Below, in pieces: positions 51,692 to 59,719 of a DNA stretch of 64,000 bases; within the stretch, counting starts at the first letter, position 1; the number at the start of each line of letters is the position of its first letter. The stretch comes from DASPMP01 sp035758925. GTDB taxonomy: Bacteria > Gemmatimonadota > Gemmatimonadetes > Gemmatimonadales > Gemmatimonadaceae. Made by a program: the position numbers and the translations under genes. A model generated the notes under the pieces. The model was not told the DNA's origin. It did not search any database and saw only the letters and a list, made by a program, of their open reading frames with translations. The stretch lies in the NCBI GenBank assembly GCA_035758925.1, contig DASTVV010000001.1:1-64000 (forward strand), read 5' to 3'.

Positions 51692-54181
51692 GTGCCGGCG
51701 ACAATTCCAACCTCGTCCCGACTTAGCCCCAAAGCAGCCGCGGCGATTCGAGCGGCCATCCGGTTGGCCGGCGGACGCGAGGTGTGCTTCGCCTGCGGCG
51801 TCGACGAGGAAGGGACGGTCGACATCGCGCGGGTCGTGGCGCGGGGCGATGCGGAGAGCGTGCTCGCGCTGCCGGGCTTCGCCAAACGGGGCGAGATGCT
51901 GGTGCACAACCATCCGTCCGGCGTGCTCGACCCATCGGACGCCGACTTGGCGGTGGCCGCTCGGATCCACGACGACGGCATCGGCTTCGGCATCGTCGAC
52001 AACGACGCGGAGCACCTCTACGTGGTGGTGGAAGTGCCGCACGTCGACGCACCCACGCTGATCGCGCGCGACGAGATGGAGCGCGATCTCGGCGATGACG
52101 GCGTCATTGCGCGCAGCCACCCTCGCTACGAGGACCGCCCCAGCCAGCGCGCCATGGCTGCGCGCATCGCGCAGCTCTACAACAACGGTGGCATCGGCCT
52201 GCTCGAAGCCGGCACCGGCGTCGGCAAGTCGCTGGGCTACCTGCTGCCCGCGCTTCGTTGGGCGGCGCGCAACAAGGAACGCACCGTCGTCTCGACCAAC
52301 ACGATCAACCTGCAGGAGCAGCTGGTCGGCAAGGACCTGCCGTTCCTCAAGCAAGCGCTCGACGACCAGCCGGTCCGATTCGCGCTGCTCAAGGGCTGGC
52401 GGAACTACCTCTGCCTTTCGCGTCTCGAGAACGCGGAGTCCGCCGAGACTACGCTCTTCGACGACGGCATGCGCGACGAGGTGGAGCAGCTCGCCGCATG
52501 GGCGTCGAAGACGAAGGACGGGTCGCTGAGCGATCTGCCCACCCAGCCGCGAAGTGAAGTGTGGGACGAGGTCGCGGCGGAGCCCGACCTCTGCCAGCGC
52601 TTCAAGTGCAAGCATTTCGAGAAGTGCTTCGTGTTCCGGGCGCGTCGCGTGGCGGCGGAGGCCGACGTCATCGTCGTGAACCACCACCTGTTGCTGTCGG
52701 ACGTGGCTGTGCGCCGCGTCGCGAACAACTGGTCGGAAGCGGCGGTGCTGCCGGCGTACGAGCGGCTCGTCATCGACGAGGGACACCACCTGGAGGACGC
52801 GGCCGCCAACCACCTTGGCGTCACGGTCACGCGGCGCGGGCTCCAGCGGCTGTTCGCGCGCCTCGAGCGGCGCGGCCGCGGCCTGCTGCCGTCGCTCGTC
52901 GCAAAGTTGAGCGCGTCGCGCGACCTGTTGAGTGTCGCCAGCGTCGATCTCGTCGAGGACCGGCTGGCACCCTCCGTGACGACGGCGCGCGACAAGGCGA
53001 CGATGCTCTTCGACCTCCTCGACACACTGCTCGATGAGTCGGGCGTCCAGGTGCTGCGCCTCACGGACAGCTTTGCGGCACATCACGTGTGGGAGTCAGG
53101 GCTTCGGCTCGCGCTGGAGGATACCTGCGGCGAGATCGGTATTCTGCGCGAAGGACTCCAGATGGTGCGCGAACGCATCGAGACCAGCAACAGGCTGGAC
53201 GAGGCGAGCGCCCCGTTGCTCAATGAGATCCGCGCGGTGACGCGGCGACTGGAGGCCGCCAGCGACGCGCTTCGGACCACGCTCGCGCCGCCGGCCGGCG
53301 CCGGCACCGTGCGATGGCTGGAGCGGACGGGGCGCGAACGTTCCGTCGCGGCGACGAGCGTGCCGCTCGACCTCGCGCCGATCCTGCGCGACGACCTCTT
53401 TCGCCGTCTCAAGACGACGATCGTCACCAGCGCAACGCTCGCCACGGATGGCGACTTCACGTTTCTCAGGAACCGCCTGGGCCTCAACGAGGATGACGTC
53501 GAGCCCGCGAGCGGCGTGTTCCCGTCGCCCTTCCACTACGATATCCAGGCGCTGCTGCTGATTCCGACCGACGTGCCAGCGCCGAACACCGAGGGAGCGC
53601 GTCACACGGCATCGGTCATCGAGATCGTTCTCGACGTTGCCGAGGCGTCGGGCGGGGGGCTGTTCGCGTTGTTCACGAGCCACAAGGATGTGCGACTCAT
53701 GGCGGCGGAACTGCGCTCGCGGGGGTTCGAGCGCCGACATCCGCTGCTCGTGCACGGTGAGAGCTCTCGCGACAGCCTGCTCGACCGCTTCAGGAACAGC
53801 GACAACGCGGTTCTGCTGGGCACCGCGTCGTTCTGGGAAGGCGTGGACGTGCCCGGGCGTGCGCTGCGGGGTCTCGTCATCTCGAAGCTGCCCTTCAAGG
53901 TGCCCACCGAGCCGCTTACCGCCGCGCACTGCGAGGCCATCGAGCGCGCCGGCGGCGATCCATTCTCCGAATACATGCTGCCGCACGCGGCGCTCCGGCT
54001 CAAACAGGGCTTCGGCCGGCTCATTCGAACGACGACCGACTCCGGCGTAGTGGTGATCGCCGACCCGAGGGTCATCCGTATGGGCTATGGGAGGGAACTG
54101 TTGCGGGTCCTGCCACCGGCGAAGCGACTGGCAGGGAACTGGGTTGAGCTTCGTGAAGAGGTACGGCGGTTCTACAGCTGA
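51692..54181 (+). CDS. DinG/XPD-type helicase with an N-terminal RadC-like JAB domain
   Basis: The product is 829 residues. The first 120 form a JAB (RadC-type MPN) domain with MLVHNHPSGVLDPSDAD: His72, His74, Ser82 and Asp85 match the metal-binding JAMM pattern. The DinG-type superfamily 2 helicase follows: Walker A EAGTGVGKSLGY (Lys179), four cysteines for an Fe-S cluster (Cys241, Cys301, Cys306, Cys312), DEGH box (Asp362) and late motifs LLGTASFWEGVDVPGRAL and RLKQGFGRLIRT. DinG helicases unwind DNA and R-loops; JAB proteases cut isopeptide bonds or, in RadC, have unknown activity. The start is GTG at 51692. Confidence 0.85.
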   Translation: MPATIPTSSRLSPKAAAAIRAAIRLAGGREVCFACGVDEEGTVDIARVVARGDAESVLALPGFAKRGEMLVHNHPSGVLDPSDADLAVAARIHDDGIGFGIVDNDAEHLYVVVEVPHVDAPTLIARDEMERDLGDDGVIARSHPRYEDRPSQRAMAARIAQLYNNGGIGLLEAGTGVGKSLGYLLPALRWAARNKERTVVSTNTINLQEQLVGKDLPFLKQALDDQPVRFALLKGWRNYLCLSRLENAESAETTLFDDGMRDEVEQLAAWASKTKDGSLSDLPTQPRSEVWDEVAAEPDLCQRFKCKHFEKCFVFRARRVAAEADVIVVNHHLLLSDVAVRRVANNWSEAAVLPAYERLVIDEGHHLEDAAANHLGVTVTRRGLQRLFARLERRGRGLLPSLVAKLSASRDLLSVASVDLVEDRLAPSVTTARDKATMLFDLLDTLLDESGVQVLRLTDSFAAHHVWESGLRLALEDTCGEIGILREGLQMVRERIETSNRLDEASAPLLNEIRAVTRRLEAASDALRTTLAPPAGAGTVRWLERTGRERSVAATSVPLDLAPILRDDLFRRLKTTIVTSATLATDGDFTFLRNRLGLNEDDVEPASGVFPSPFHYDIQALLLIPTDVPAPNTEGARHTASVIEIVLDVAEASGGGLFALFTSHKDVRLMAAELRSRGFERRHPLLVHGESSRDSLLDRFRNSDNAVLLGTASFWEGVDVPGRALRGLVISKLPFKVPTEPLTAAHCEAIERAGGDPFSEYMLPHAALRLKQGFGRLIRTTTDSGVVVIADPRVIRMGYGRELLRVLPPAKRLAGNWVELREEVRRFYS

Positions 54182-54204
54182 TGCGTCACGCGTCTCGAGT
54201 CGGC

Positions 54205-54436
54205 ATGCGTGATTCGCCATGCTTGAGGATGCGTGATTCGCCATGCTTGAGGATGCGTGATACTTGACGCGTCAGCATGCGTGATGCCTGATGCGTAAGC
54301 GTGACGTGCATGTTGACGCATGGCGCATGACGTATGCTGACGTATGGCGAATGACGCATGCTGACGTATGGCGAATGACGCATGGTGACGCATGGCGAAT
54401 GACGCATGCTGACGCATGACGCATGACGAATGACGT
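54205..54436. repeat. Family F: inverted arrangement of 24-bp tandem repeats
   Basis: Two exact 24-base units starting ATGCGTGATTCGCCATGC (54205-54252) and a degenerate third are followed by about four 24-base units of the near-complementary type GCATGGCGAATGACGCATG (to about 54415). The units are built from GCATG/GACGCATG palindromes. No protein frame makes sense across it. It lies between the helicase and the FAH gene on the same strand (gap 54182-54462) and has no G runs, unlike the other elements. Confidence 0.75.
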
Positions 54437-54462
54437 ATTCCAAACCCCAACTGAACAAAGGA

Positions 54463-55080
54463 ATGATCCTCCGCCCTTCCAAGATCGTGTGCGTCGGCCG
54501 CAACTACGTGGATCACGCCAAAGAGCTCGGCAACGAGATGCCGAAGGAGCCTCTGATCTTCCTGAAGCCGCCATCCTCACTCATCAATGACGGACAGCCC
54601 ATCCGCCTGCACACGGCATCGAAACAAATCGAGTTCGAGGGTGAGATCGGCATCATCATCGGCAAGCAGCTCTCGCGAGCCGACGAGATGGCGGCGACGG
54701 CGGCCGTCGACGGGATCGTGGCGGTGAACGACGTGACCGCCCGAGACCTCCAGAAGTCGGACTCGCAATGGACGCGCGCCAAGGGCTTCGATACGTTCTG
54801 TCCGGTAGGCGTAGCGATGAAACCGCCCAAGGATCTCGCGTCGCTCGAGGTCGTCACGCGCGTGAATGGCGTGGAACGGCAACGCGGCAAGGCGTCGCAA
54901 ATGGCGTTTTCGATCCCATTCGTGCTCTCCTACATCTCGAACATCATGACGCTCGAGCCCGGTGACCTGGTTTGCACCGGAACGCCCGCCGGAGTCGGGA
55001 CCCTCCAGGCCGGCGACGTGGTAGAAGTAGAGGTGCTCGGCGTCAGCCGGGTGAAGAATCCTGTCGCCGCGGCACTCTAG
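54463..55080 (+). CDS. Fumarylacetoacetate hydrolase family protein
   Basis: The 205-residue product is a minimal FAH-fold enzyme: KIVCVGRNYVDHAKELGNE, LIFLKPPSSLI, IEFEGEIGIIIGK (metal-binding Glu pair), VNDVTARDLQ, AKGFDTFCPVG and GDLVCTGTPAGVG. Such proteins are acylpyruvate hydrolases, oxaloacetate decarboxylases or isomerases; the exact substrate is open. I chose ATG 54463 since earlier codons (from ATG 54430) come out of the repeat; spacing to the AAAGGA upstream is short. Confidence 0.82.
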   Translation: MILRPSKIVCVGRNYVDHAKELGNEMPKEPLIFLKPPSSLINDGQPIRLHTASKQIEFEGEIGIIIGKQLSRADEMAATAAVDGIVAVNDVTARDLQKSDSQWTRAKGFDTFCPVGVAMKPPKDLASLEVVTRVNGVERQRGKASQMAFSIPFVLSYISNIMTLEPGDLVCTGTPAGVGTLQAGDVVEVEVLGVSRVKNPVAAAL

Positions 55081-55092
55081 GAGACCCGCCTC

Positions 55093-56307
55093 TTGCCCCA
55101 GCTCGCCAAGCGCTTCGAGACCCTGCCCGAGTACGTCCTCGCGCGGATTCCGCAGAAAAAGCACGAGCTGCTGAAGAAAGGCGTCGACGTCATTGACCTC
55201 GGTGCGGGTGACGCGGACCTGATGCCGCCCGACGCGGCGCTCCGCCGGCTCGCCGAATCGGTCTACATCCCCGGCATGAACCGCTACGGTTTCGGGCTGG
55301 GACTTGTGCAATTCCGCGAGGCCGTAGCGTCCTGGATGAAGAAGCGTTTTGGTCTCACGTTCGATCCCCTCACGGAGATCGTGCCGCTGATCGGGTCCAA
55401 GGAAGGCATCTCACATCTGGCGCTCGCGTACATGGAGTCGGGTCGCGTAGCGATCGTGCCGGAGCCGGGCTACAACTCGTACATTGGCGGCTCGCTGCTC
55501 GCGGGCGGCGAGGTGTACAAGTACGAGCTGCGGCCGCGCACCAGGTTCCTGCTCGAGCTGGATGACATTCCAGAAGACGTGCTCCAGCGGGCCCGCGTGC
55601 TGTACCTCAACTACCCGAACAACCCAACCGCGGCGGTTGCGCCGGTGGAGTATCTGCGGCGCGTGGTGCAGCGCTGCCGCGAGCTCGACATCCTGCTGGT
55701 CTACGACAACGCGTACTCCGAGATGGCCTTCGACGGCTATGTGCCGCCGAGCATCTTCGAGATCGACGGCGCCCGCGACGTCGCCATCGAGTTTCACTCG
55801 ATGTCCAAGACGTACAACATGACCGGCTGGCGTTGCGGCTGGGCCGTCGCGCGTCCGGAGATCGCGGCGACGCTCGCGAAAGTGAAGAGCTTCGTGGACA
55901 CGGGCCAGTTCATGGCTGTACAAGCGGCGGCAGTGGCTGCGCTGGAAAGTTGGGACAAGTTCGTCCCGGGCAACCGCGAAGTATTCCGGGAGCGGCGGGA
56001 CGCGGCAGTTGCGGCGTTCCGCGAAGCCGGCTTCGAGTGTGAGTCCCCCAAGGCCACCATGTACCTCTGGATCCCCCTCCCCGAAGGGCTGGCGAGCGCG
56101 ACGTTCGCGGAGCAACTAATGGAGGAGGAAGGAGTTATCGTATTACCAGGGTCCGGATTCGGGGCCGGAGGGGAGGGATTCTTCCGGATATCGTTCATTA
56201 CCTCCCCGGCCCGGATCGCTGAGGCCGCGGTTCGGGCGGGCCGTGTCTTGCGAAAGCTGAGCCCCAAGAGCGATCGTCCTAGTCGGGCACCAGCGGGAGT
56301 AGCGTGA
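55093..56307 (+). CDS. dapL: Class I/II aminotransferase, likely LL-diaminopimelate aminotransferase
   Basis: The 404-residue PLP enzyme has the family motifs: IDLGAGDADLMPP, MNRYGFGLGLVQFREAVASWM, NYPNNPTAAVAP, YDNAYSEMAFDGY and the PLP lysine in SMSKTYNMTGW (Lys239). Similarity to DapL is good: the start PQLAKRFETLPEYVLARIPQ is typical. DapL gives a short lysine/diaminopimelate route. Other substrates cannot be excluded. TTG at 55093 is the start. The stop overlaps the next gene (GTGA). Confidence 0.8.
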   Translation: MPQLAKRFETLPEYVLARIPQKKHELLKKGVDVIDLGAGDADLMPPDAALRRLAESVYIPGMNRYGFGLGLVQFREAVASWMKKRFGLTFDPLTEIVPLIGSKEGISHLALAYMESGRVAIVPEPGYNSYIGGSLLAGGEVYKYELRPRTRFLLELDDIPEDVLQRARVLYLNYPNNPTAAVAPVEYLRRVVQRCRELDILLVYDNAYSEMAFDGYVPPSIFEIDGARDVAIEFHSMSKTYNMTGWRCGWAVARPEIAATLAKVKSFVDTGQFMAVQAAAVAALESWDKFVPGNREVFRERRDAAVAAFREAGFECESPKATMYLWIPLPEGLASATFAEQLMEEEGVIVLPGSGFGAGGEGFFRISFITSPARIAEAAVRAGRVLRKLSPKSDRPSRAPAGVA

Positions 56308-57146
56308 CGAAGAGACCTATCGTACGACGCAGCGCCGCTTCGTTGGCGGCTTCCATCACGATCCACGTGCTTGTGGTCGTGGCGCTCGTGCACGTGGTCT
56401 TCCGCTATCCGCTGGGACAGCTCATGGGAATCCGCGAACCCGAGCCGCAGACGGAGCGGATCCAGTTCGTCAGAGTCCCGCCACCTCCAACGGAAAGCTC
56501 TGGTGGTGGTCGAAAGCAGACCAGCACGAAGCCGACGGAATCGGCGCCAGCGCCGCTCCAGACTCCGGTCGTCGCGCCCACCGAGGTGCCGCCTCCCACG
56601 CCGGTCGACAGCTCGCGCGCGCAGGCGGCGGGTGGCCATGGCACGGGGCTGGGTGTTTCCGGCTCCGAGATGGCGACGGGCGTCGAACCGCGTGAGCCTG
56701 ACCGCCGCATCGCGCTGGAGCCGGGTCCGATCACACGCGCGCCGCGCACCAAGGCGCAGGACGTGGACAGCATCGTGAGCCTCGCGATCGGCATCGTCCG
56801 CGACTCGATGGAAATCGTCGCGGGCCAACGGAAGCCGGGCGACTGGACCGTGAAGCGGAAGGGCGGTACGTGGGGCTGGGATCAGTCGGGCATTCGCCTC
56901 GGCAAGTTCACCATCCCGCAGGCGTTGCTCGCGCTGCTGCCGTTGAACGTCAGCGCCAACCAGTCGCCGATCGAGGCGCGCAGCGCCGCGTGGATCCGGC
57001 GTGACGTGCTGGAGAACGGTCAGCGGGCGATTTCAGAGGACGATTTCCGCGCGGCGGTGAAGCGCATCCGCGAGCGGAAGGAGCGCGAGCGTCGGCAGAA
57101 GCTGCTCGCCGACGGCGCCAAGGACCAGCCGACGCAGCAGCCCTAG
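56304..57146 (+). CDS. TonB-like membrane-anchored Pro-rich protein, unknown function
   Basis: The product is 280 residues. One N-terminal membrane helix (ASLAASITIHVLVVVALVHVVF, with the HVLVVVALV of TonB-type proteins) is followed by a long Pro/Thr/Ser-rich region (about 40-140), then a compact domain (about 150-245, GDWTVKRKGGTWGWDQSGIRLG) and a basic C-terminal helix (RIRERKERERRQK). The conserved C-terminal TonB domain is not recognisable. It overlaps dapL by 4 bases and meets lexA tail to tail. Confidence 0.6.
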   Translation: MTKRPIVRRSAASLAASITIHVLVVVALVHVVFRYPLGQLMGIREPEPQTERIQFVRVPPPPTESSGGGRKQTSTKPTESAPAPLQTPVVAPTEVPPPTPVDSSRAQAAGGHGTGLGVSGSEMATGVEPREPDRRIALEPGPITRAPRTKAQDVDSIVSLAIGIVRDSMEIVAGQRKPGDWTVKRKGGTWGWDQSGIRLGKFTIPQALLALLPLNVSANQSPIEARSAAWIRRDVLENGQRAISEDDFRAAVKRIRERKERERRQKLLADGAKDQPTQQP

Positions 57147-57811
57147 TGTAGCTGCTGCGTGGCGGAGACGTCTTCCGTCTCGCGCACCGGCTCCCGCTCG
57201 AAGAATGGGCGGAACACTCCGCAGACCACGCCAAGAATGGCGACGTCGTCGCGCAGTCCCACTTCGATCGGACGGTCGGCCGAGTTGGCCGACTCCAGCA
57301 CGACGTTGGAGCCGCGGTGCGTCAGCAACTTCACCGTCGACTCGCCTCCCATGCGCACGGCAACCAGGTCGCCATCCTTGGCCTTGGTCGACGGGGAGAC
57401 CATCACGAGGTCGCCGTCCGAGATGCACTTGCCCGTCATGCCGTCGCCAGTCGCCTTGAGGAGAAACACGTCTTCACCCGGCAAGTACCGCCGGTCGAGC
57501 GTGATGTAGCGGACGCGATGTTCGGGAAGGAGCGCGGGATCCCCGTTGTGCACCTTGCCGTAGAACGGCACCGGCTGCGTCGCGCCGGCGGACGCGAAGC
57601 CCAGCAGTCGCACGCCACGTGAGCGTGACTCGTCGCGTTCGATGTATCCCTTGTTTGCCAGCGCGTGGAGCAGATCCGAGACAGTCTTCGTCGACTTGAT
57701 GCGGAATTTCTTCGCGATCTCCCGGATGCTCGGTTGGTACGTGTTCTCGGCGAGAAAGTCTATCATGTAGTGATAGACACGTCGCTCGAGTGGTGTCAGC
57801 GGCTCCGTCAT
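57143..57811 (-). CDS. LexA-like repressor, predicted non-cleavable
   Basis: The 222-residue protein has a winged-helix DNA-binding domain (1-70: TPLERRVYHYMIDFLAE, YQPSIREIAKKFRIKS) and a LexA S24-type C-terminal domain. Using the conserved spacing of E. coli LexA (Ala84-Gly85, Ser119, Lys156), the corresponding residues here are Asn89-Gly90, Gly124 and Lys161. The lysine is kept, but the nucleophilic serine (AGC to GGC) and the cleavage-site alanine are gone. Distances of 35 and 37 residues are identical to E. coli. It should still bind DNA but not autocleave in an SOS response. ATG 57811 is chosen; an upstream frame extension has no support. Confidence 0.85.
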   Translation of the reverse strand: MTEPLTPLERRVYHYMIDFLAENTYQPSIREIAKKFRIKSTKTVSDLLHALANKGYIERDESRSRGVRLLGFASAGATQPVPFYGKVHNGDPALLPEHRVRYITLDRRYLPGEDVFLLKATGDGMTGKCISDGDLVMVSPSTKAKDGDLVAVRMGGESTVKLLTHRGSNVVLESANSADRPIEVGLRDDVAILGVVCGVFRPFFEREPVRETEDVSATQQLH

Positions 57812-57916
57812 GGGCCTGTAGGCAGGACGCGGCTGCCTATCGCGAATAGTCGCGTCCGCAGCCACGTGTTTGGCCCAATATGGGAATCCGTATTACTGCG
57901 GTCAACAAGACCTAAG

Positions 57917-57930
57917 CAGTAAAACTACTG
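57917..57930. promoter_or_regulatory. Candidate operator palindrome upstream of the LexA-like gene
   Basis: CAGTA-AAAC-TACTG is a perfect 5+4+5 palindrome, the same geometry as Gram-positive SOS boxes (GAAC-N4-GTTC) though with other bases. It sits 106 bases upstream of the LexA-like start and next to the gltX stop. It might be an autoregulatory site or simply an mRNA hairpin at the gltX end. Confidence 0.3.
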
Positions 57931-57933
57931 GGT

Positions 57934-59382
57934 TTACGCCGCGTCCCTTTTCGTTATGAAGCGCACCGCCGCGTCGATCCGGTCGAGTGATCGGTCGCGT
58001 CCCAACACTTGAAGCACGTCGAAAATTCCGGCGCTCACGGTCTGTCCGGTGAGCGCCAGCCGCAGCGGTTGAAAGAGTTTGCCGGCGCCCACACCCAGCG
58101 ACTCCGCCAGCTGCCGGAGCAACTCTTCGAGTGCGGCAGGCGACCAATCCGTTGCCGTCGCCAGACGTTCACGCACTGCGGCGAGCATGCGAGCGCTCGC
58201 GTCGCGGTCCTTCCACTGCTTGGCCACGGCATCGGCGTCGTAGGTGATTTCGTCGCGAAGGTAGGGCGCCGATTGTCGGACGATGTCGTCCACGGTGCGC
58301 GACCTGACCTTGAGGAGGTCGATCAGGCTCAGGAACCACGAGCGGCGCTGCTCGACGTCCTTCGGCGTCGCCAGACCCGTTTTCCCGAGACCTGCCACGA
58401 CCACCGGTAGCAGCCGCTCTGCGCTCGCGCGGCTGAGGTGCTGCCCGTTCATCCAGTCGAGCTTCACCGGATCGAACACGGCTGCCTTCTTCAGCAGATG
58501 GTCCGTCGAGAACAGCTGCACCATTTCGTCCATCGACATCAGCTCGATGTCGTTGCCGGGCGACCAGCCCAGGAGCGCGAGAAAGTTGAGCATCGTCTCG
58601 GGGAGGATGCCCATGTGCTGGTAGTCGCCGACCGCCGTGGCCCCGTGGCGCTTGCTCAGCTTCTTGCCGTCGGTGCCGTGAATCATCGGCAGGTGCGCGA
58701 ATGTCGGGAGCTTCGCGCCCAGCGCCTCGTACAGCATGATCTGCTTCGGCGTGTTCGAGATATGGTCGTCGCCGCGCATCACGAGCGTGATCCCCATCGC
58801 GATGTCGTCCGACACGACCGCCAGGTTGTAAATCGGCGTACCGTCCGACCGCAGAACGACGAGATCGTCGATGTCCTTGTTGGGAAACGTGATCTCGCCG
58901 TGCACCAGATCGTTCCACGAGGTGCTGCCACCCGGCACGCGGAATCGGATGGTGTAGGGATCGCCAGATGCGACGCGCCGCTCGATCTCCTCCGTTCCCA
59001 ACAGCAGGCAGCGTCCGTCGTACCGAAAGACTTCCTTGCGTGACTCGGCTTCCTTGCGGCGCTGCTCCAGCTCCGCGGCCGTGCAGAAACAGCGATACGC
59101 CTTGCCCCGCTCGAGCAGGAGGCGCGCGTCGCGTTGATGCCGCTCCAGGTTCGCGCCCTGGTAGGTGACGTCTTCGTCCCAGTTCAGGCCCAACCACTCC
59201 AGGCCCTCGAAGATGGCGCGCGTGCTCTCGTCGGTGCTGCGCGCCTTATCCGTGTCTTCGATGCGGAGCAGAAACTCGCCGCCGTAATGTTTGGCGTAGA
59301 GCCAGTTGAACAGCGCGGTGCGTGCGCCGCCGACGTGGAGATAGCCGGTGGGACTGGGTGCGAAGCGAAGACGATCGGTCAT
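57934..59382 (-). CDS. gltX: Glutamate--tRNA ligase
   Basis: The 482-residue class I synthetase has the HIGH-type motif RFAPSPTGYLHVGGAR and the KMSKS-type motif KKLSKRHG, together with RIEDTDKARS, SDDIAMGITLVMRGDDHISNT and the C-terminal anticodon-binding helices. The N-terminus fits the ATG at 59382; a GTG seven codons upstream (59403) lies inside the tRNA-Ser terminator and would encode GLFFPG from its T tract. Confidence 0.95.
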   Translation of the reverse strand: MTDRLRFAPSPTGYLHVGGARTALFNWLYAKHYGGEFLLRIEDTDKARSTDESTRAIFEGLEWLGLNWDEDVTYQGANLERHQRDARLLLERGKAYRCFCTAAELEQRRKEAESRKEVFRYDGRCLLLGTEEIERRVASGDPYTIRFRVPGGSTSWNDLVHGEITFPNKDIDDLVVLRSDGTPIYNLAVVSDDIAMGITLVMRGDDHISNTPKQIMLYEALGAKLPTFAHLPMIHGTDGKKLSKRHGATAVGDYQHMGILPETMLNFLALLGWSPGNDIELMSMDEMVQLFSTDHLLKKAAVFDPVKLDWMNGQHLSRASAERLLPVVVAGLGKTGLATPKDVEQRRSWFLSLIDLLKVRSRTVDDIVRQSAPYLRDEITYDADAVAKQWKDRDASARMLAAVRERLATATDWSPAALEELLRQLAESLGVGAGKLFQPLRLALTGQTVSAGIFDVLQVLGRDRSLDRIDAAVRFITKRDAA

Positions 59383-59388
59383 ACCAGG

Positions 59389-59417
59389 AAAAAAAAGACC
59401 CACCTCGCGGATGAGTC
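59389..59417 (-). terminator. Rho-independent terminator of tRNA-Ser, abutting gltX
   Basis: On the minus strand GACTCATC-CGCGA-GGTGGGTC forms an 8-bp stem with two G-T pairs, followed by eight T (59389-59396). It starts six bases after the tRNA and its T tract ends seven bases before the gltX ATG, so termination here would prevent gltX being read from the tRNA promoter. Confidence 0.8.
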
Positions 59418-59422
59418 TGGGA

Positions 59423-59513
59423 CGGAGAGAGAGGGATTCGAACCCTCGATACGGGTTTTACCCCGTATAACGGTTTAGCAAACCGCCGCCTTCAGCCTCT
59501 CGGCCATCTCTCC
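59423..59513 (-). tRNA. tRNA-Ser (anticodon GCT)
   Basis: The 91-base type II cloverleaf has acceptor GGAGAGA/TCTCTCC, anticodon stem-loop GGTTTGCTAAACC (anticodon GCT), a long variable arm (TACGGGGTAAAACCCGTA) and T arm GAGGG-TTCGAAT-CCCTC; discriminator G. CCA is not encoded. It lies upstream of gltX on the same strand. Confidence 0.95.
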
Positions 59514-59719
59514 CTGAGGGATCGGAATCTAGCGCGAGAACGCCTCCCAGCCAACGCCGCCGTGCGCATTCGCATGCAGAGCAACGTGTTCGGCCGCAGG
59601 CGCTTACGCAGCGCGACCGCAGGGTGCAAGCTATGTAACCCAATTCTCCACGTAGCCATGCGGAGCAATGTCCCGCGCCCATTCCGTAGACTGGCAGGGC
59701 GAACCCGTCCGGAGTCGTC

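Noticed and set aside
54205..54436. CRISPR array or prophage attachment site
   Set aside because: The repeats are contiguous 24-mers without spacers, and no integrase or phage gene is near.
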